Shown in pieces: positions 16,400-24,559 of a DNA stretch of 43,395 bases (the stretch's first letter is position 1; each line of letters opens with the position of its first letter). The notes beneath the pieces are model-generated. The model did not search any database. It saw nothing but the letters and a program-made list of their open reading frames with translations, and had not been told where the DNA came from. The DNA comes from Bacteroidota bacterium (lineage in GTDB: Bacteria > Bacteroidota > Bacteroidia > B-17B0 > Aurantibacillaceae), in contig JAHEYF010000035.1 in assembly GCA_023251755.1 (NCBI GenBank), positions 1 to 43,395 of the forward strand, written 5' to 3'. The position numbers and the translations under genes are program-made.

Positions 16400-17565
16400 T
16401 AATTCAGGGCCTGTAAAATATCGTTCAATATATCGTCTTTGTGCTCCAGCCCGATGGATAACCGGACCAAGCCCGGTAAAATGCCTACGGCTAAACGTTC
16501 CTCTTCGGTTAACTTGCAATGGGTTGATGAAGCAGGATGCGTGGCAATTGTACGTGAATCACCAAGGTTGGGAGAAATTTTAATCATCTGTAATTTATCC
16601 ATAAAGTTTTTGGTGACCTCGTAGCCTCCTTTTACCACAATGGTAATAATGCCTCCGCCTGCTTTCATTTGTTTTTTAGCAATAGCATATTGAGGGTGCG
16701 AAGGCAGGAAAGGGTATTTCACCAATTCAATTTTGTTGCTCTTTTCCAATTCGGTAGCCACATACAAAGCATTCTCGCTGTGTCGCTCCATGCGTATGGC
16801 CAATGTTTCCAGACTTTTAGAAAGTGACCAGGCATTAAAGGCAGACAGACTTGGCCCGGTAATGCGTCCGAACAAATAAATCTCATTGATCAGGTCTTTT
16901 TTACCTACCACTACACCACCTAATACGCGGCCCTGTCCGTCGATGTATTTGGTGGCCGAATGAATCACCAGGTCTGTACCGTATTGAATGGGTTGTTGTA
17001 TATAGGGGGTAGCAAAACAATTGTCTACGATCAGCAATACATTGTATTTTTTCGCAATCTTGCCTATCACTTCCAGGTCAATTACCTCAATCGCCGGATT
17101 GGTAGGCGTTTCGAGGTAAATGAATTTTGTATTGGGTTGAATCAGTTTCTCGGCTTCTTCCGGGTTATTGGCATCAAAATAACTGTAGCCAATGTTCCAT
17201 TTCGGGAAATACTTGTTAAATATAGTATGTGTAGCCCCGAATACGGAAGAACAGGAAACCACGTGGTCGCCCGATTTAAGCAAAGCCATAAAGGTGGTAA
17301 AAATAGCAGCCATGCCCGAAGCCAATACCACACCAGCTTCCGCACCTTCGAGCAGGCTCATTTTAGCAGCCAGTTCGTTGGTGTTGGGATTGGTGTAGCG
17401 CGAATAAATAAAAGCTTCTTTTTCATCAGCAAAAGCAGCACGCATATCATCGGCTGTGTCGAATATAAAACCAGATGTTAAGTATATAGGTGCCGAATGT
17501 TCGTTGTTCTGGCTGCGCTCCTGTTGGGCGCGTATGGCCTGTGTTTCGAAGTGTTTGTCTTTCAT
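16399..17565 (-). CDS. metZ: MetZ-like O-succinylhomoserine sulfhydrylase (trans-sulfuration PLP enzyme)
   Basis: The 388-residue protein belongs to the Cys/Met metabolism PLP family: YSRYTNPNTNELAAKMSLLEGAEAGVVLASGMAA, ETPTNPAIEVIDL, and the PLP Lys in HSATKYIDGQGRVLGG. The HSATKYIDGQG form is typical of the MetZ branch, which makes homocysteine from an activated homoserine and sulfide. Cystathionine gamma-synthase or methionine gamma-lyase cannot be excluded by eye. Translational coupling to cysH and its place after the sulfite reductase argue for use of the sulfide made by this cluster. Confidence 0.88.
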   Translation of the reverse strand: MKDKHFETQAIRAQQERSQNNEHSAPIYLTSGFIFDTADDMRAAFADEKEAFIYSRYTNPNTNELAAKMSLLEGAEAGVVLASGMAAIFTTFMALLKSGDHVVSCSSVFGATHTIFNKYFPKWNIGYSYFDANNPEEAEKLIQPNTKFIYLETPTNPAIEVIDLEVIGKIAKKYNVLLIVDNCFATPYIQQPIQYGTDLVIHSATKYIDGQGRVLGGVVVGKKDLINEIYLFGRITGPSLSAFNAWSLSKSLETLAIRMERHSENALYVATELEKSNKIELVKYPFLPSHPQYAIAKKQMKAGGGIITIVVKGGYEVTKNFMDKLQMIKISPNLGDSRTIATHPASSTHCKLTEEERLAVGILPGLVRLSIGLEHKDDILNDILQALN

Positions 17566-17571
17566 TTTAAA

Positions 17572-17612
17572 TTAGTATTGAGTAGTGAGATTTGAGTATT
17601 GAGATTTTACCC
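17572..17612. repeat. TTTGAGTATTGAGATT word repeat upstream of metZ
   Basis: The plus strand reads AGTATTGAGTAGTGAGATT followed by TGAGTATTGAGATTTT, a member of the family found at 14600, 15670 and 38945. Further on (17660-17690) the words TCATCACATCAGCTAATTG match the AGCTGATGTGATGA family seen at 9175 and 36145. Confidence 0.55.
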
Positions 17613-17678
17613 AATCCGTTTTTTGTATTCCTTTTAATTTAACCGTCATCATCAAATTGTTATCAGCTAATCATCACA

Positions 17679-18092
17679 TCAGCTAATTGAAACCTTATAG
17701 TTAATCTTAGCCGTTGGTTCCAGTGTTTTGGCTACCGAACAATATTTTTCAACCGATAGTTTTACTGCACGTTCTGCTTTGTCTTTGTCCACTTTGCCTT
17801 TAAATTTAAAATGAAGGGTGATGTCTCTGAACAAAGAGTACTCTTCTATTTTTTCGCGCTCAGCTTCTACTTCAATTTCAAAAGAATCAATTTCCTGTTT
17901 TTGTTTTTTCAGGATAAGAACAATGTCGATGCCGCTGCAACCGCCCAATGCGGCAAGCAGCATTTGCATAGGGCGCATACCTTTGTTGTTTCCACCGATT
18001 TCCGGTGAAGCATCCATTAATATTTTATTTCCCTCTTCGTTCGAAGCTTCAAAATTAAAAGCATCATCGAGGCGTTTTATGTTGATTTTCAT
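17679..18092 (-). CDS. OsmC/Ohr family peroxiredoxin-like protein
   Basis: A 137-residue protein with the OsmC arrangement: SPEIGGNNKGMRPMQMLLAALGGCSGIDIV with the first Cys at 52, and VEKYCSVAKTL with the second at 118. The two reduce organic hydroperoxides in characterised members. The protein lies between metZ and the ferredoxin-NADP reductase in the sulfur cluster. In this context it could protect against peroxides or react with persulfides, but the sequence does not settle which. Confidence 0.85.
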   Translation of the reverse strand: MKINIKRLDDAFNFEASNEEGNKILMDASPEIGGNNKGMRPMQMLLAALGGCSGIDIVLILKKQKQEIDSFEIEVEAEREKIEEYSLFRDITLHFKFKGKVDKDKAERAVKLSVEKYCSVAKTLEPTAKINYKVSIS

Positions 18093-18127
18093 GTAGGATA
18101 TATTTAGGGCAAAGGTAATTATAGTTT

Positions 18128-18200
18128 TGGTATCAGGTATCAGGTCACAAGGATCTGGTTTTGGAGTCAGGACACCTGCTACCAGATACTTACGACCCGC
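18128..18200. repeat. ATCAGGTATCAGGTC word repeat, FNR-osmC gap
   Basis: The gap has the words GGTATCAGGTATCAGGTCAC, GGAGTCAGGACACC and CTACCAGATACTTACGACC. They look like an eroded tandem of ATCAGGT, with partial inverse copies (CCAGATAC). No gene is seen. Confidence 0.5.
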
Positions 18201-18203
18201 TAC

Positions 18204-19214
18204 TTAAAAAGCATTCACCCCATTCACCGTTGTATACTTCATCGTGTATTTCACCCCAGGATTAATGTATTTATAAGCACTATGGCTCATCAAGGCCGCT
18301 TCGTGAAACCCACATAAGATCAGCTTTAATTTATTTTTATACGTGTTGATATCGCCGATGGCATATACACCGGGTATATTGGTGGAATAATCTTCGGTGT
18401 TTACTTCAATCGCATTTTTGTCAATGTTTAAACCCCAGTTTTCAATGGGCCCTAATTTAGGGCTTAAACCAAATAATGGGATCAGGTTGTCCGCTACAAT
18501 TTCCTGCGCTTCGCTGGTTTTAAGGTTTTGAACTTTCACGGTTTTTAAAACACCGTTCCCGTTTACTTCGGTTAAATTGGAATTGAGCAATAAATTTATT
18601 TTCCCTTCTTCTGCCAGCTTCATTACTTTGTTTACACTGTCGGGTGCACCACGAAAAGACTCACTACGGTGGATGAGGGTAACTTCTTCGGCTACTTCAG
18701 AAAGAAAAATAGTCCAGTCCAATGCCGAGTCGCCACCACCGGCCAGCACCAATTTTTTACCACGGTATTTTTCAGGGTCAAGCACCATGTAGCTTACACC
18801 TTTTCCATTTTCAAAGCGTTCCAACCCAATTACCTCTGGTTTGCGGGGCTCAAAACAACCCAACCCACCGGCTATTACCACTACTTTTGAATGTATTTGT
18901 GTACCCATGTTGGTGCTTAATACAAAGTCACCTTCACCTCGCTTATCCAGTGACTCAATGCGTTCTCCCAAAGTAAATCCAGGGTTAAAGGGCTCTGCCT
19001 GTTTCAATAAGTTGTCCACTAATTCCTGTGCCAATACGGTGGGGTAACCGGGTATATCATAAATAGGTTTTTTAGGATAAATTTCTGAAAGCTGTCCGCC
19101 TGCCTGCGGTAAATAATCAATCAGGTGGCAACGCAGTTTTAATAAACCGGCTTCAAATATGGCGAATAATGCTACGGGTCCTGCTCCTACAATGGCGATG
19201 TCTGTTGTGATCAT
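18204..19214 (-). CDS. Ferredoxin/flavodoxin-NADP+ reductase, thioredoxin-reductase-like type
   Basis: The 336-residue protein has an N-terminal FAD site TDIAIVGAGPVALFAIFEAG, followed by AGGQLSEIYPKKPIYDIPGYP, a NADP site LVLAGGGDSALDW (near 155-167), and a C-terminal VYAIGDINTYKNKLKLILCGFHEAALMSH. The CxxC of thioredoxin reductases is absent at the usual place, as in the YumC-type ferredoxin-NADP reductases. In this cluster it is the obvious source of reduced ferredoxin for the ferredoxin-type sulfite reductase encoded upstream. It could also serve other ferredoxin-dependent enzymes. Confidence 0.88.
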   Translation of the reverse strand: MITTDIAIVGAGPVALFAIFEAGLLKLRCHLIDYLPQAGGQLSEIYPKKPIYDIPGYPTVLAQELVDNLLKQAEPFNPGFTLGERIESLDKRGEGDFVLSTNMGTQIHSKVVVIAGGLGCFEPRKPEVIGLERFENGKGVSYMVLDPEKYRGKKLVLAGGGDSALDWTIFLSEVAEEVTLIHRSESFRGAPDSVNKVMKLAEEGKINLLLNSNLTEVNGNGVLKTVKVQNLKTSEAQEIVADNLIPLFGLSPKLGPIENWGLNIDKNAIEVNTEDYSTNIPGVYAIGDINTYKNKLKLILCGFHEAALMSHSAYKYINPGVKYTMKYTTVNGVNAF

Positions 19215-19221
19215 AATTTTA

Positions 19222-19262
19222 TTTCACTTGTTTATTAGTTTATACGTTCTTTAGTTTGTGTA
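19222..19262. repeat. GTTTATTAGTTTATACGTTC word repeat
   Basis: TTGTTTATTAGTTTATACG and TTCTTTAGTTTGTG are degenerate forms of the GTTTATTCGTTTAT-AGTTC family; ATAGATATTGATAGATATT follows to 19280. The gap lies between the siroheme/TSUP gene and the FNR gene. Confidence 0.45.
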
Positions 19263-19321
19263 TAGATATTGATAGATATTTATTGAGATTGGTTGGGGTG
19301 TGAAATTGTTTGTTTTATGCA

Positions 19322-20800
19322 TTAAAAGAAAATTCGTTTTAAACTTACAATGATGACTACTACCCCCACTAAAATCATAATAGTTTTAGTAGGGATACGG
19401 TTCGATAAATACGCGGCAATGGGCGCGGCAATTATTCCGCCTATAATTAAACCAATAATAATGGTCCAATGTGTTAAGCCGATGATGGTGAAAAAAGTTA
19501 AGGAACTGGCCAGCGATACAAAAAATTCGGTGAGGTTCACTGAACCTATAGTATACCGCGCATTCCTTCCTCCGGCAATTAAGGTGGAGGAAACAATAGG
19601 CCCCCAACCACCGCCACCCAATGAATCCAAAAAGCCACCCACTAAGGCTAAAGGAAAAATACGTTTGATTTTTTCACGGATCTTGTCTTTTTTAAGGGCT
19701 TTAAAAATAATGATAAGCCCAAGAAATAAACAATAAACAGAGACCAATGGTTTGATGATGTAATTGTATTCTTCGAGTGAGGTTAAAACATACGCACCGA
19801 GTATAGCGCCAATAACACCTGGAATAAGCAAGGTACGGAAGAGTTTGGTGTTTACATTCCCAAAGCGTAAGTGCATAAGTCCCGACACACCACTGGTGAA
19901 AATTTCGGAGGCGTGAATACTTGCACTGGAAGCAGCGGGAGGTACACCCACAGACAATAAAAAGGTGGATGCCGTAACACCATAAGCCATACCCAGTGCA
20001 CCGTCTATCATTTGTGCGGTAAAACCAGCGAGTATATAAAATAAAATAGTTTCATCAATACTGGAAGCCAGTTGCTGTGCATACCCTCCAATAATATGAG
20101 GAGGTAAATACATGGAGAACAAATAGCCTGCAATGATTAAAGCCGGAGCAGTTACACTGTATGTAATGATTCTTTTATTACTGATACTAAAAAAAGTTTT
20201 TTTCTTTTTGACTTCAGGTTCATTGGCCAATACAGAAGTGATCTCGTTCAGTTTTTTTACTTTGTCTGTAAAATCGCCACTCAATTTGTTTCTTACTTTT
20301 GAAAGGTGGTCAATAGATTCATTGATCTCTGAAGGAAAAGCATCTTCCAATGTTTCACGGATTCGTTTTGCAAGGGTAGGGGACTTCCCATTGGTTGATA
20401 CTGCAATCTTTACATTGCCTTTTTGTACAATAGAGCCTAAATAAAAATCACATTGTTCGGGTGTGTCGGCCACATTGGCAATAATTTTTCTTTTCTCTGC
20501 CAGTTGTTTAATAGCAATGCTGGTTGTTTTGTTGTTGACAGCAACAATAACAAAGTCGATACCTTCGAGGTCGTTTTCAATAAATGAACGTTCGTGAATA
20601 AGCAGGTTTGAAAATTGTTCACTGTACTTTTTTATTTCAGGCAGAATGGTTTCAGCTACCAGGTTTATTTGTGTAGCAGGACTGTTATTCAGCACAGCAG
20701 ACACTTTCTCGAGGCCTATTTTTCCCCCACCTACAATCAATATTCTGAAGTTTTCTAATTTCAAAAAAACCGGAAAAAGTTTATTTTGCACTACTATCAT
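19322..20800 (-). CDS. Fusion: precorrin-2 dehydrogenase/siroheme synthase (Met8/CysG-N) + TSUP (TauE/SafE) transporter
   Basis: A 492-residue two-part protein. Residues 1-200 match the Met8/CysG N-terminal module: NAD site VGGGKIG (23-29), NVADTPEQCDFYLGSIV with Asp112 at the position of the catalytic Asp, and STNGKSPTLAKRIRE (135-149). They oxidise precorrin-2 and insert iron to make siroheme. Residues about 205-492 form 7-8 membrane segments with the TSUP features FTAQMIDGALGMAYG and GGFLDSLGGGGWGP, a family that moves sulfite, sulfate or organosulfonates. The two halves are joined in frame by a Lys-rich linker (KKKKTFFS). The gene overlaps the DUF2490 gene by 20 bases. Confidence 0.92.
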   Translation of the reverse strand: MIVVQNKLFPVFLKLENFRILIVGGGKIGLEKVSAVLNNSPATQINLVAETILPEIKKYSEQFSNLLIHERSFIENDLEGIDFVIVAVNNKTTSIAIKQLAEKRKIIANVADTPEQCDFYLGSIVQKGNVKIAVSTNGKSPTLAKRIRETLEDAFPSEINESIDHLSKVRNKLSGDFTDKVKKLNEITSVLANEPEVKKKKTFFSISNKRIITYSVTAPALIIAGYLFSMYLPPHIIGGYAQQLASSIDETILFYILAGFTAQMIDGALGMAYGVTASTFLLSVGVPPAASSASIHASEIFTSGVSGLMHLRFGNVNTKLFRTLLIPGVIGAILGAYVLTSLEEYNYIIKPLVSVYCLFLGLIIIFKALKKDKIREKIKRIFPLALVGGFLDSLGGGGWGPIVSSTLIAGGRNARYTIGSVNLTEFFVSLASSLTFFTIIGLTHWTIIIGLIIGGIIAAPIAAYLSNRIPTKTIMILVGVVVIIVSLKRIFF

Positions 20801-21506
20801 CTTTATGTTTTAGTTTTATTGTATGGTACAGGTTAAGTCTAATTACAAATGTTTGATTAATGGGCGAATTGTTTGTTGTTTTTTGCTGAACCAGCATTAG
20901 CTGCAGCTGCAACATTAATTTATCATTCAGTTTAGTATTGATTCCGGCATAAACACGGTTCTGGTCAAAGAAAAAGAGGACGAAATCAGGTTTTGTATTT
21001 AACATGAATTCGTTTCCGCCGACAAGTGTTAGTTTTTCCTTCATGGGAATTTGCAGTTCAATTTTATAACGAAACCTGTAAAATTCAGTAACTGCGCCCG
21101 ATTCTTTCCCGTTTTCAATGTTTTTAAAAAACCGCTGTTCTGTTCTTAAACGGTTGTTGAACTTCAATTTTGGAAAAGCCTGCGTGAAACTGATTTCTTC
21201 CCATATCCTTTTTTCATTGCGTTCAGGAAGATTGTTTTTTCCAAAGAACAGAAAATCTGCGAGGCCTGCCGTCACCGACAAGCGATCGTTTATTTTATAA
21301 TTCAAACCTGTTCTCACTAAAACCTGTGACCATTGTTTATACCAGTCCTTTGTTCTTTCCTGTAAATCACTGTTCAGACTCAGTTTTGTGTTGAAGGAAA
21401 TAGAATTGTAATACCCACCCCAAAGCATTTGGTCGTTGATAAGGCCCTTGTTTTGTGCCTGTATAGTGAAAGCTCCGAAAAAAAACAGAAGGATAAAATA
21501 GCGCAT
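20781..21506 (-). CDS. DUF2490 outer-membrane beta-barrel protein
   Basis: A 241-residue exported protein with signal peptide (1-17, ending FTIQAQ). It has alternating hydrophobic strands and the spaced motifs MLWGGYYNSISFNTKLSLNSDLQER and RTEQRFF typical of DUF2490, a predicted 12-14 stranded barrel. The 3' end overlaps the siroheme/TSUP gene by 20 bases, and cobA lies 26 bases upstream, so it is firmly inside the operon. It could form a pore for sulfate or an organosulfur compound, but that is inference from context. Confidence 0.8.
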   Translation of the reverse strand: MRYFILLFFFGAFTIQAQNKGLINDQMLWGGYYNSISFNTKLSLNSDLQERTKDWYKQWSQVLVRTGLNYKINDRLSVTAGLADFLFFGKNNLPERNEKRIWEEISFTQAFPKLKFNNRLRTEQRFFKNIENGKESGAVTEFYRFRYKIELQIPMKEKLTLVGGNEFMLNTKPDFVLFFFDQNRVYAGINTKLNDKLMLQLQLMLVQQKTTNNSPINQTFVIRLNLYHTIKLKHKDDSSAK

Positions 21507-21532
21507 TGTTCAATTGTTTAGCGATTGCAGCC

Positions 21533-22303
21533 TTAATTTAATAAATATTTCCAGTCGGATAAACTTAGAGGAAAATCATTGTGTTCTTTTACCACGTCGC
21601 CTATTACAATAACAGCAGGAGCTTTTATATTTTCTTCTTTGGCAATGTCTACAATCGTATCAATTGTGCCGAGTGCAATATTTTCGGTAGGTAATGAACC
21701 GTTCTGGATAAGTGCAATGGCCAGGTCTTCTTTGCCTTCCTGTTTATAGATCTCCGTGATTTCCTGTAGTTTATTCAGGCCCATTAATATTACCACTGTT
21801 GCATTGGTTTTAGCGGCCAGTTCAATGTCTTTTGATATTTCTCCCGAAGAGGTTGTTCCGGTAATAACCCAAAAGCTTTCACTCACGCCGCGCTGTGTAA
21901 CAGGTATTCCACTTAACGCAGGCACTGCGATGGAGCTTGATATTCCCGGGACAACAGCTGTTTCAATGTTAAATGTTTCGGCGTATTTTATTTCTTCCTG
22001 CCCGCGTCCAAATACAAAAGGATCACCGCCTTTCAATCTTACTACATGCCCATGTGTAAAGGCCATGTCAACAATAAGTGTATTGATCTGATCCTGGGTA
22101 AGCGTGTGTTTTTTGTTGCGTTTACCCACATATATTTTGAGTGAATCAATGGGTGCATACTTTAATATTTCGGGGTTCACCAATGCATCGTATAGTATTA
22201 CATCGGCTTCGCCTAAGGCTTTAATGGCTTTAACGGTTATTAAATCAACGTCTCCAGGACCGGCACCTACTAAAGTCAGTTTGGGGTATTTTTCTTGTTC
22301 CAT
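21533..22303 (-). CDS. cobA: Uroporphyrinogen-III C-methyltransferase (SUMT)
   Basis: The 256-residue protein has the tetrapyrrole methylase signatures LVGAGPGDVDLIT (11-23), YDALVNPEILKYAP, VGKRNKKHTLTQ, RLKGGDPFVFGRGQEE (near 92-107), VVPGISSSIAVPALSGIPVTQRG and GTTSSGE. It adds two SAM-derived methyl groups to uroporphyrinogen III to give precorrin-2. Its product feeds the Met8 domain of the fusion two genes downstream and finally the siroheme of the sulfite reductase upstream. Confidence 0.95.
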   Translation of the reverse strand: MEQEKYPKLTLVGAGPGDVDLITVKAIKALGEADVILYDALVNPEILKYAPIDSLKIYVGKRNKKHTLTQDQINTLIVDMAFTHGHVVRLKGGDPFVFGRGQEEIKYAETFNIETAVVPGISSSIAVPALSGIPVTQRGVSESFWVITGTTSSGEISKDIELAAKTNATVVILMGLNKLQEITEIYKQEGKEDLAIALIQNGSLPTENIALGTIDTIVDIAKEENIKAPAVIVIGDVVKEHNDFPLSLSDWKYLLN

Positions 22304-22329
22304 GATAATATCTTATTTAAAATTTGTAT

Positions 22330-22363
22330 TGTTTTTCTTACTTTCTCTCACTTTTACTCTCAC
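22330..22363. repeat. CTCTCACTTTTACTCTCACTCAC word repeat
   Basis: The short gap between cobA and the sulfite reductase is a CT-rich chain of CTTACTTTCTCTCAC, TTTTACTCTCACTCAC and ACTCTCTCCCAC, and runs into the end of the coding region. It is similar to the text at 14655-14690. Confidence 0.5.
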
Positions 22364-24481
22364 TCACACACTCTCTCCCACTTCTTTCAGTATTTTTTCG
22401 CGGTAAGTACTTACCTCTTTTACGAAGTGGCTTGCTTTATTAAAATAACTTTCTGCAAAATCCTGATCAGGTTCCTGTTTGTTGATTTGTAAAACAGTTT
22501 CTTTGAAGCCGTCTTTCAGAGGAAATATTCCTGTTTCGATGTAATGTTTTTCGAAATCATTAATCAGGCTGTGCTGCGTATTTACATGTACCTGTTTGTC
22601 CAACAACAAAGCTTTTGCCGAATGAATAAAGGCTGCGTAACTGTAATACAAACTATCGCCCCAGGCCTGGTTCGCTAATGCTTCTGCGCTCCAGGCTAAT
22701 TTCTCTTCTGCTTCTAACAACAAGGTGGCCACCAAATCAATTACTACTCCGGCACATTCACCTACACCAATTGCAGTTTGGAATTTTTCATCCTGCCCCC
22801 AGTCAATAAAATCATTTCCGGTCAGTGTGCTATTGTCGCCCAATGGTTTTAACAACTGGTAGAAATAATCTTTTCCTTTTTTATCGTAATAGCTGTTAAA
22901 GTATTCGCCTTCTACTGCGTGTTGCGCAAAATCATTTAAGATGCTCCGCAATAAATCAGGCCCGCGTTTGCTGGCTACTTTAATTATTTTATCTCCGGTT
23001 CTTCCTGCGCCATCACCAAGTGTCCCTCCACCCAGTAAAAGTTGCAGGGCCGGCACTACATTGTTCCCCACTTTAAATGAACTCCCGTGAAAGCCTATCT
23101 GGGCCAGGCCGTGTTGCCCGCAGGAATTCATACAACCACTGATTTTTATTTTTATGTCGTGGTTGTATATTAATTCAGGGTACTCTTTGTAAATCACATT
23201 TTCTAATTCTACTGAAATGTGTGTGCTGTTTGAAATGGCCAGGTTGCAGGTGTCTGTTCCGGGACAGGCTGTAATGTCTGCAACAGAATCAAACCCGGTA
23301 TCTGCGAGGCCAATACTTTTTAATTCATTGTACAGGGCAAGTAAAGCCTGTGGTGCAACATGACGCAACAAGAAACCCTGGTTAACCGTAATGCGGATAT
23401 CATCTGCTGCGTACAGGTTTACTATTTTGGCCAATGCACGCGCGTTGTCTGTACTGATGTTGCCCAATTGCACTTTAATATAGACTCCGTAATAGCCCTC
23501 TTGTTTCTGCTGAAAGGTATTTGTTTTTAACCAGGCAGAATAAACGTTTTCATCGGCAGGGCGGAAGGTTGTGTAAACTGTCTGCCCCTGGGGAATGGTT
23601 GTTTGTACTGCGTTTCGATTGATCACCACTTCCTGGTTCAACAGGGCTTTTTCTTCTTCTGCAATCAGTTTTAAAAATTCAGGCAGACCTATTTTAGCCA
23701 CTAAATATTTTAACCTCGCTTTGTGCCTGTTGGCCCGTTCGCCGTGCCGGTCGAACACACGCAGAGCTGCTTCCACAAAGGGAATGATTTTATCTTCGTG
23801 CAAAAATTCAAATGCTGTTTGCGCTAAAAAAGGCTGTGCGCCAAGCCCACCGGCCACTACTACTTTAAAGCCCCTTATTTCAACTCCGTTTTCTGTTTTT
23901 ACTTTCGGAATAAAACCAACATCGTGTATATATGTAAAAGCTGTATCCGCTTCGGTGTTAGAGAAGGCAATTTTTATTTTCCTTCCCAACTCCTGGCAAA
24001 AAGGTTTGCGCAGGAAATAACGGAATAATGCGTAGGCATAAGGCGAAACATCAAACAATTCTTTAGGATCAATTCCTGCTTCAGCCGATGCGGTAATGTT
24101 ACGCACAGTATTTCCACAAGCTTCCCTTAAAGTAATGTCGTCCTGTTCTAACTTTGCCCACAAGTCAGGAGTCCTGTCCAAACTCACATGGTGTATCTGA
24201 ATATCCTGGCGGGTGGTTAAATGCAGGTTCCCGTTCGAATATTCATCGCTGATATCGGCAATGCGCAACAATTGTTTTGCAGTGATACGACCAAAGGGAA
24301 GCTTAATCCTTATCATTTGAACACCCTGCTGGCGCTGTCCGTAAACACCCCGCGCCAGACGAAGGCTGCGGAATTTTTCTTCGTGGATTTTTCCCTCTCG
24401 GAATTCGCGTATCTTTTTTTCCAGGTCGATGATGTCTTTTTCAACCAATGGATTTTCTAATTCTGTTCTGAAACTTTGCAT
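22364..24481 (-). CDS. Ferredoxin-type sulfite (nitrite) reductase with C-terminal HEPN-like domain
   Basis: A 705-residue protein. Residues 1-560 form the siroheme/[4Fe-4S] sulfite/nitrite reductase: the duplicated ferrodoxin-like halves with LHLTTRQDIQIHHV (87-100), RNITASAEAGID (127-138), and the cluster ligands C406-x5-C412 ... C450-x3-C454 in ACPGTDTCNLA and SGCMNSCGQHG. Residues about 570-700 are an additional helical domain including the YYSYAAFIHSAKALLLDK stretch (612-629), resembling HEPN domains. The neighbouring cysDNH, siroheme and FNR genes point to sulfite rather than nitrite as substrate. No NADPH-binding partner subunit is present, so ferredoxin is the likely donor. Confidence 0.9.
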   Translation of the reverse strand: MQSFRTELENPLVEKDIIDLEKKIREFREGKIHEEKFRSLRLARGVYGQRQQGVQMIRIKLPFGRITAKQLLRIADISDEYSNGNLHLTTRQDIQIHHVSLDRTPDLWAKLEQDDITLREACGNTVRNITASAEAGIDPKELFDVSPYAYALFRYFLRKPFCQELGRKIKIAFSNTEADTAFTYIHDVGFIPKVKTENGVEIRGFKVVVAGGLGAQPFLAQTAFEFLHEDKIIPFVEAALRVFDRHGERANRHKARLKYLVAKIGLPEFLKLIAEEEKALLNQEVVINRNAVQTTIPQGQTVYTTFRPADENVYSAWLKTNTFQQKQEGYYGVYIKVQLGNISTDNARALAKIVNLYAADDIRITVNQGFLLRHVAPQALLALYNELKSIGLADTGFDSVADITACPGTDTCNLAISNSTHISVELENVIYKEYPELIYNHDIKIKISGCMNSCGQHGLAQIGFHGSSFKVGNNVVPALQLLLGGGTLGDGAGRTGDKIIKVASKRGPDLLRSILNDFAQHAVEGEYFNSYYDKKGKDYFYQLLKPLGDNSTLTGNDFIDWGQDEKFQTAIGVGECAGVVIDLVATLLLEAEEKLAWSAEALANQAWGDSLYYSYAAFIHSAKALLLDKQVHVNTQHSLINDFEKHYIETGIFPLKDGFKETVLQINKQEPDQDFAESYFNKASHFVKEVSTYREKILKEVGESV

Positions 24482-24483
24482 GC

Positions 24484-24530
24484 TTTATGAGTTAAGAGTT
24501 TAGAGTCAAAAGTTTAAAGTCTTGAAGCCG
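24484..24530. repeat. GAGTTAAGAGTTTAGAGTC word repeat
   Basis: The gap ahead of the sulfite reductase has GAGTTAAGAGTTTAGAGTC, AAAAGTTTAAAGTCTTGAAG, another degenerate tandem. No other structure is seen. Confidence 0.5.
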
Positions 24531-24559
24531 GTTCATGAATGGCTTAATCTTTTTGATGT

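Noticed and set aside
16400..16519. 40-codon extension of cysH into metZ
   Set aside because: It overlaps metZ entirely, shows no similarity to APS reductase, and a coupled TAATG start exists at 16399.
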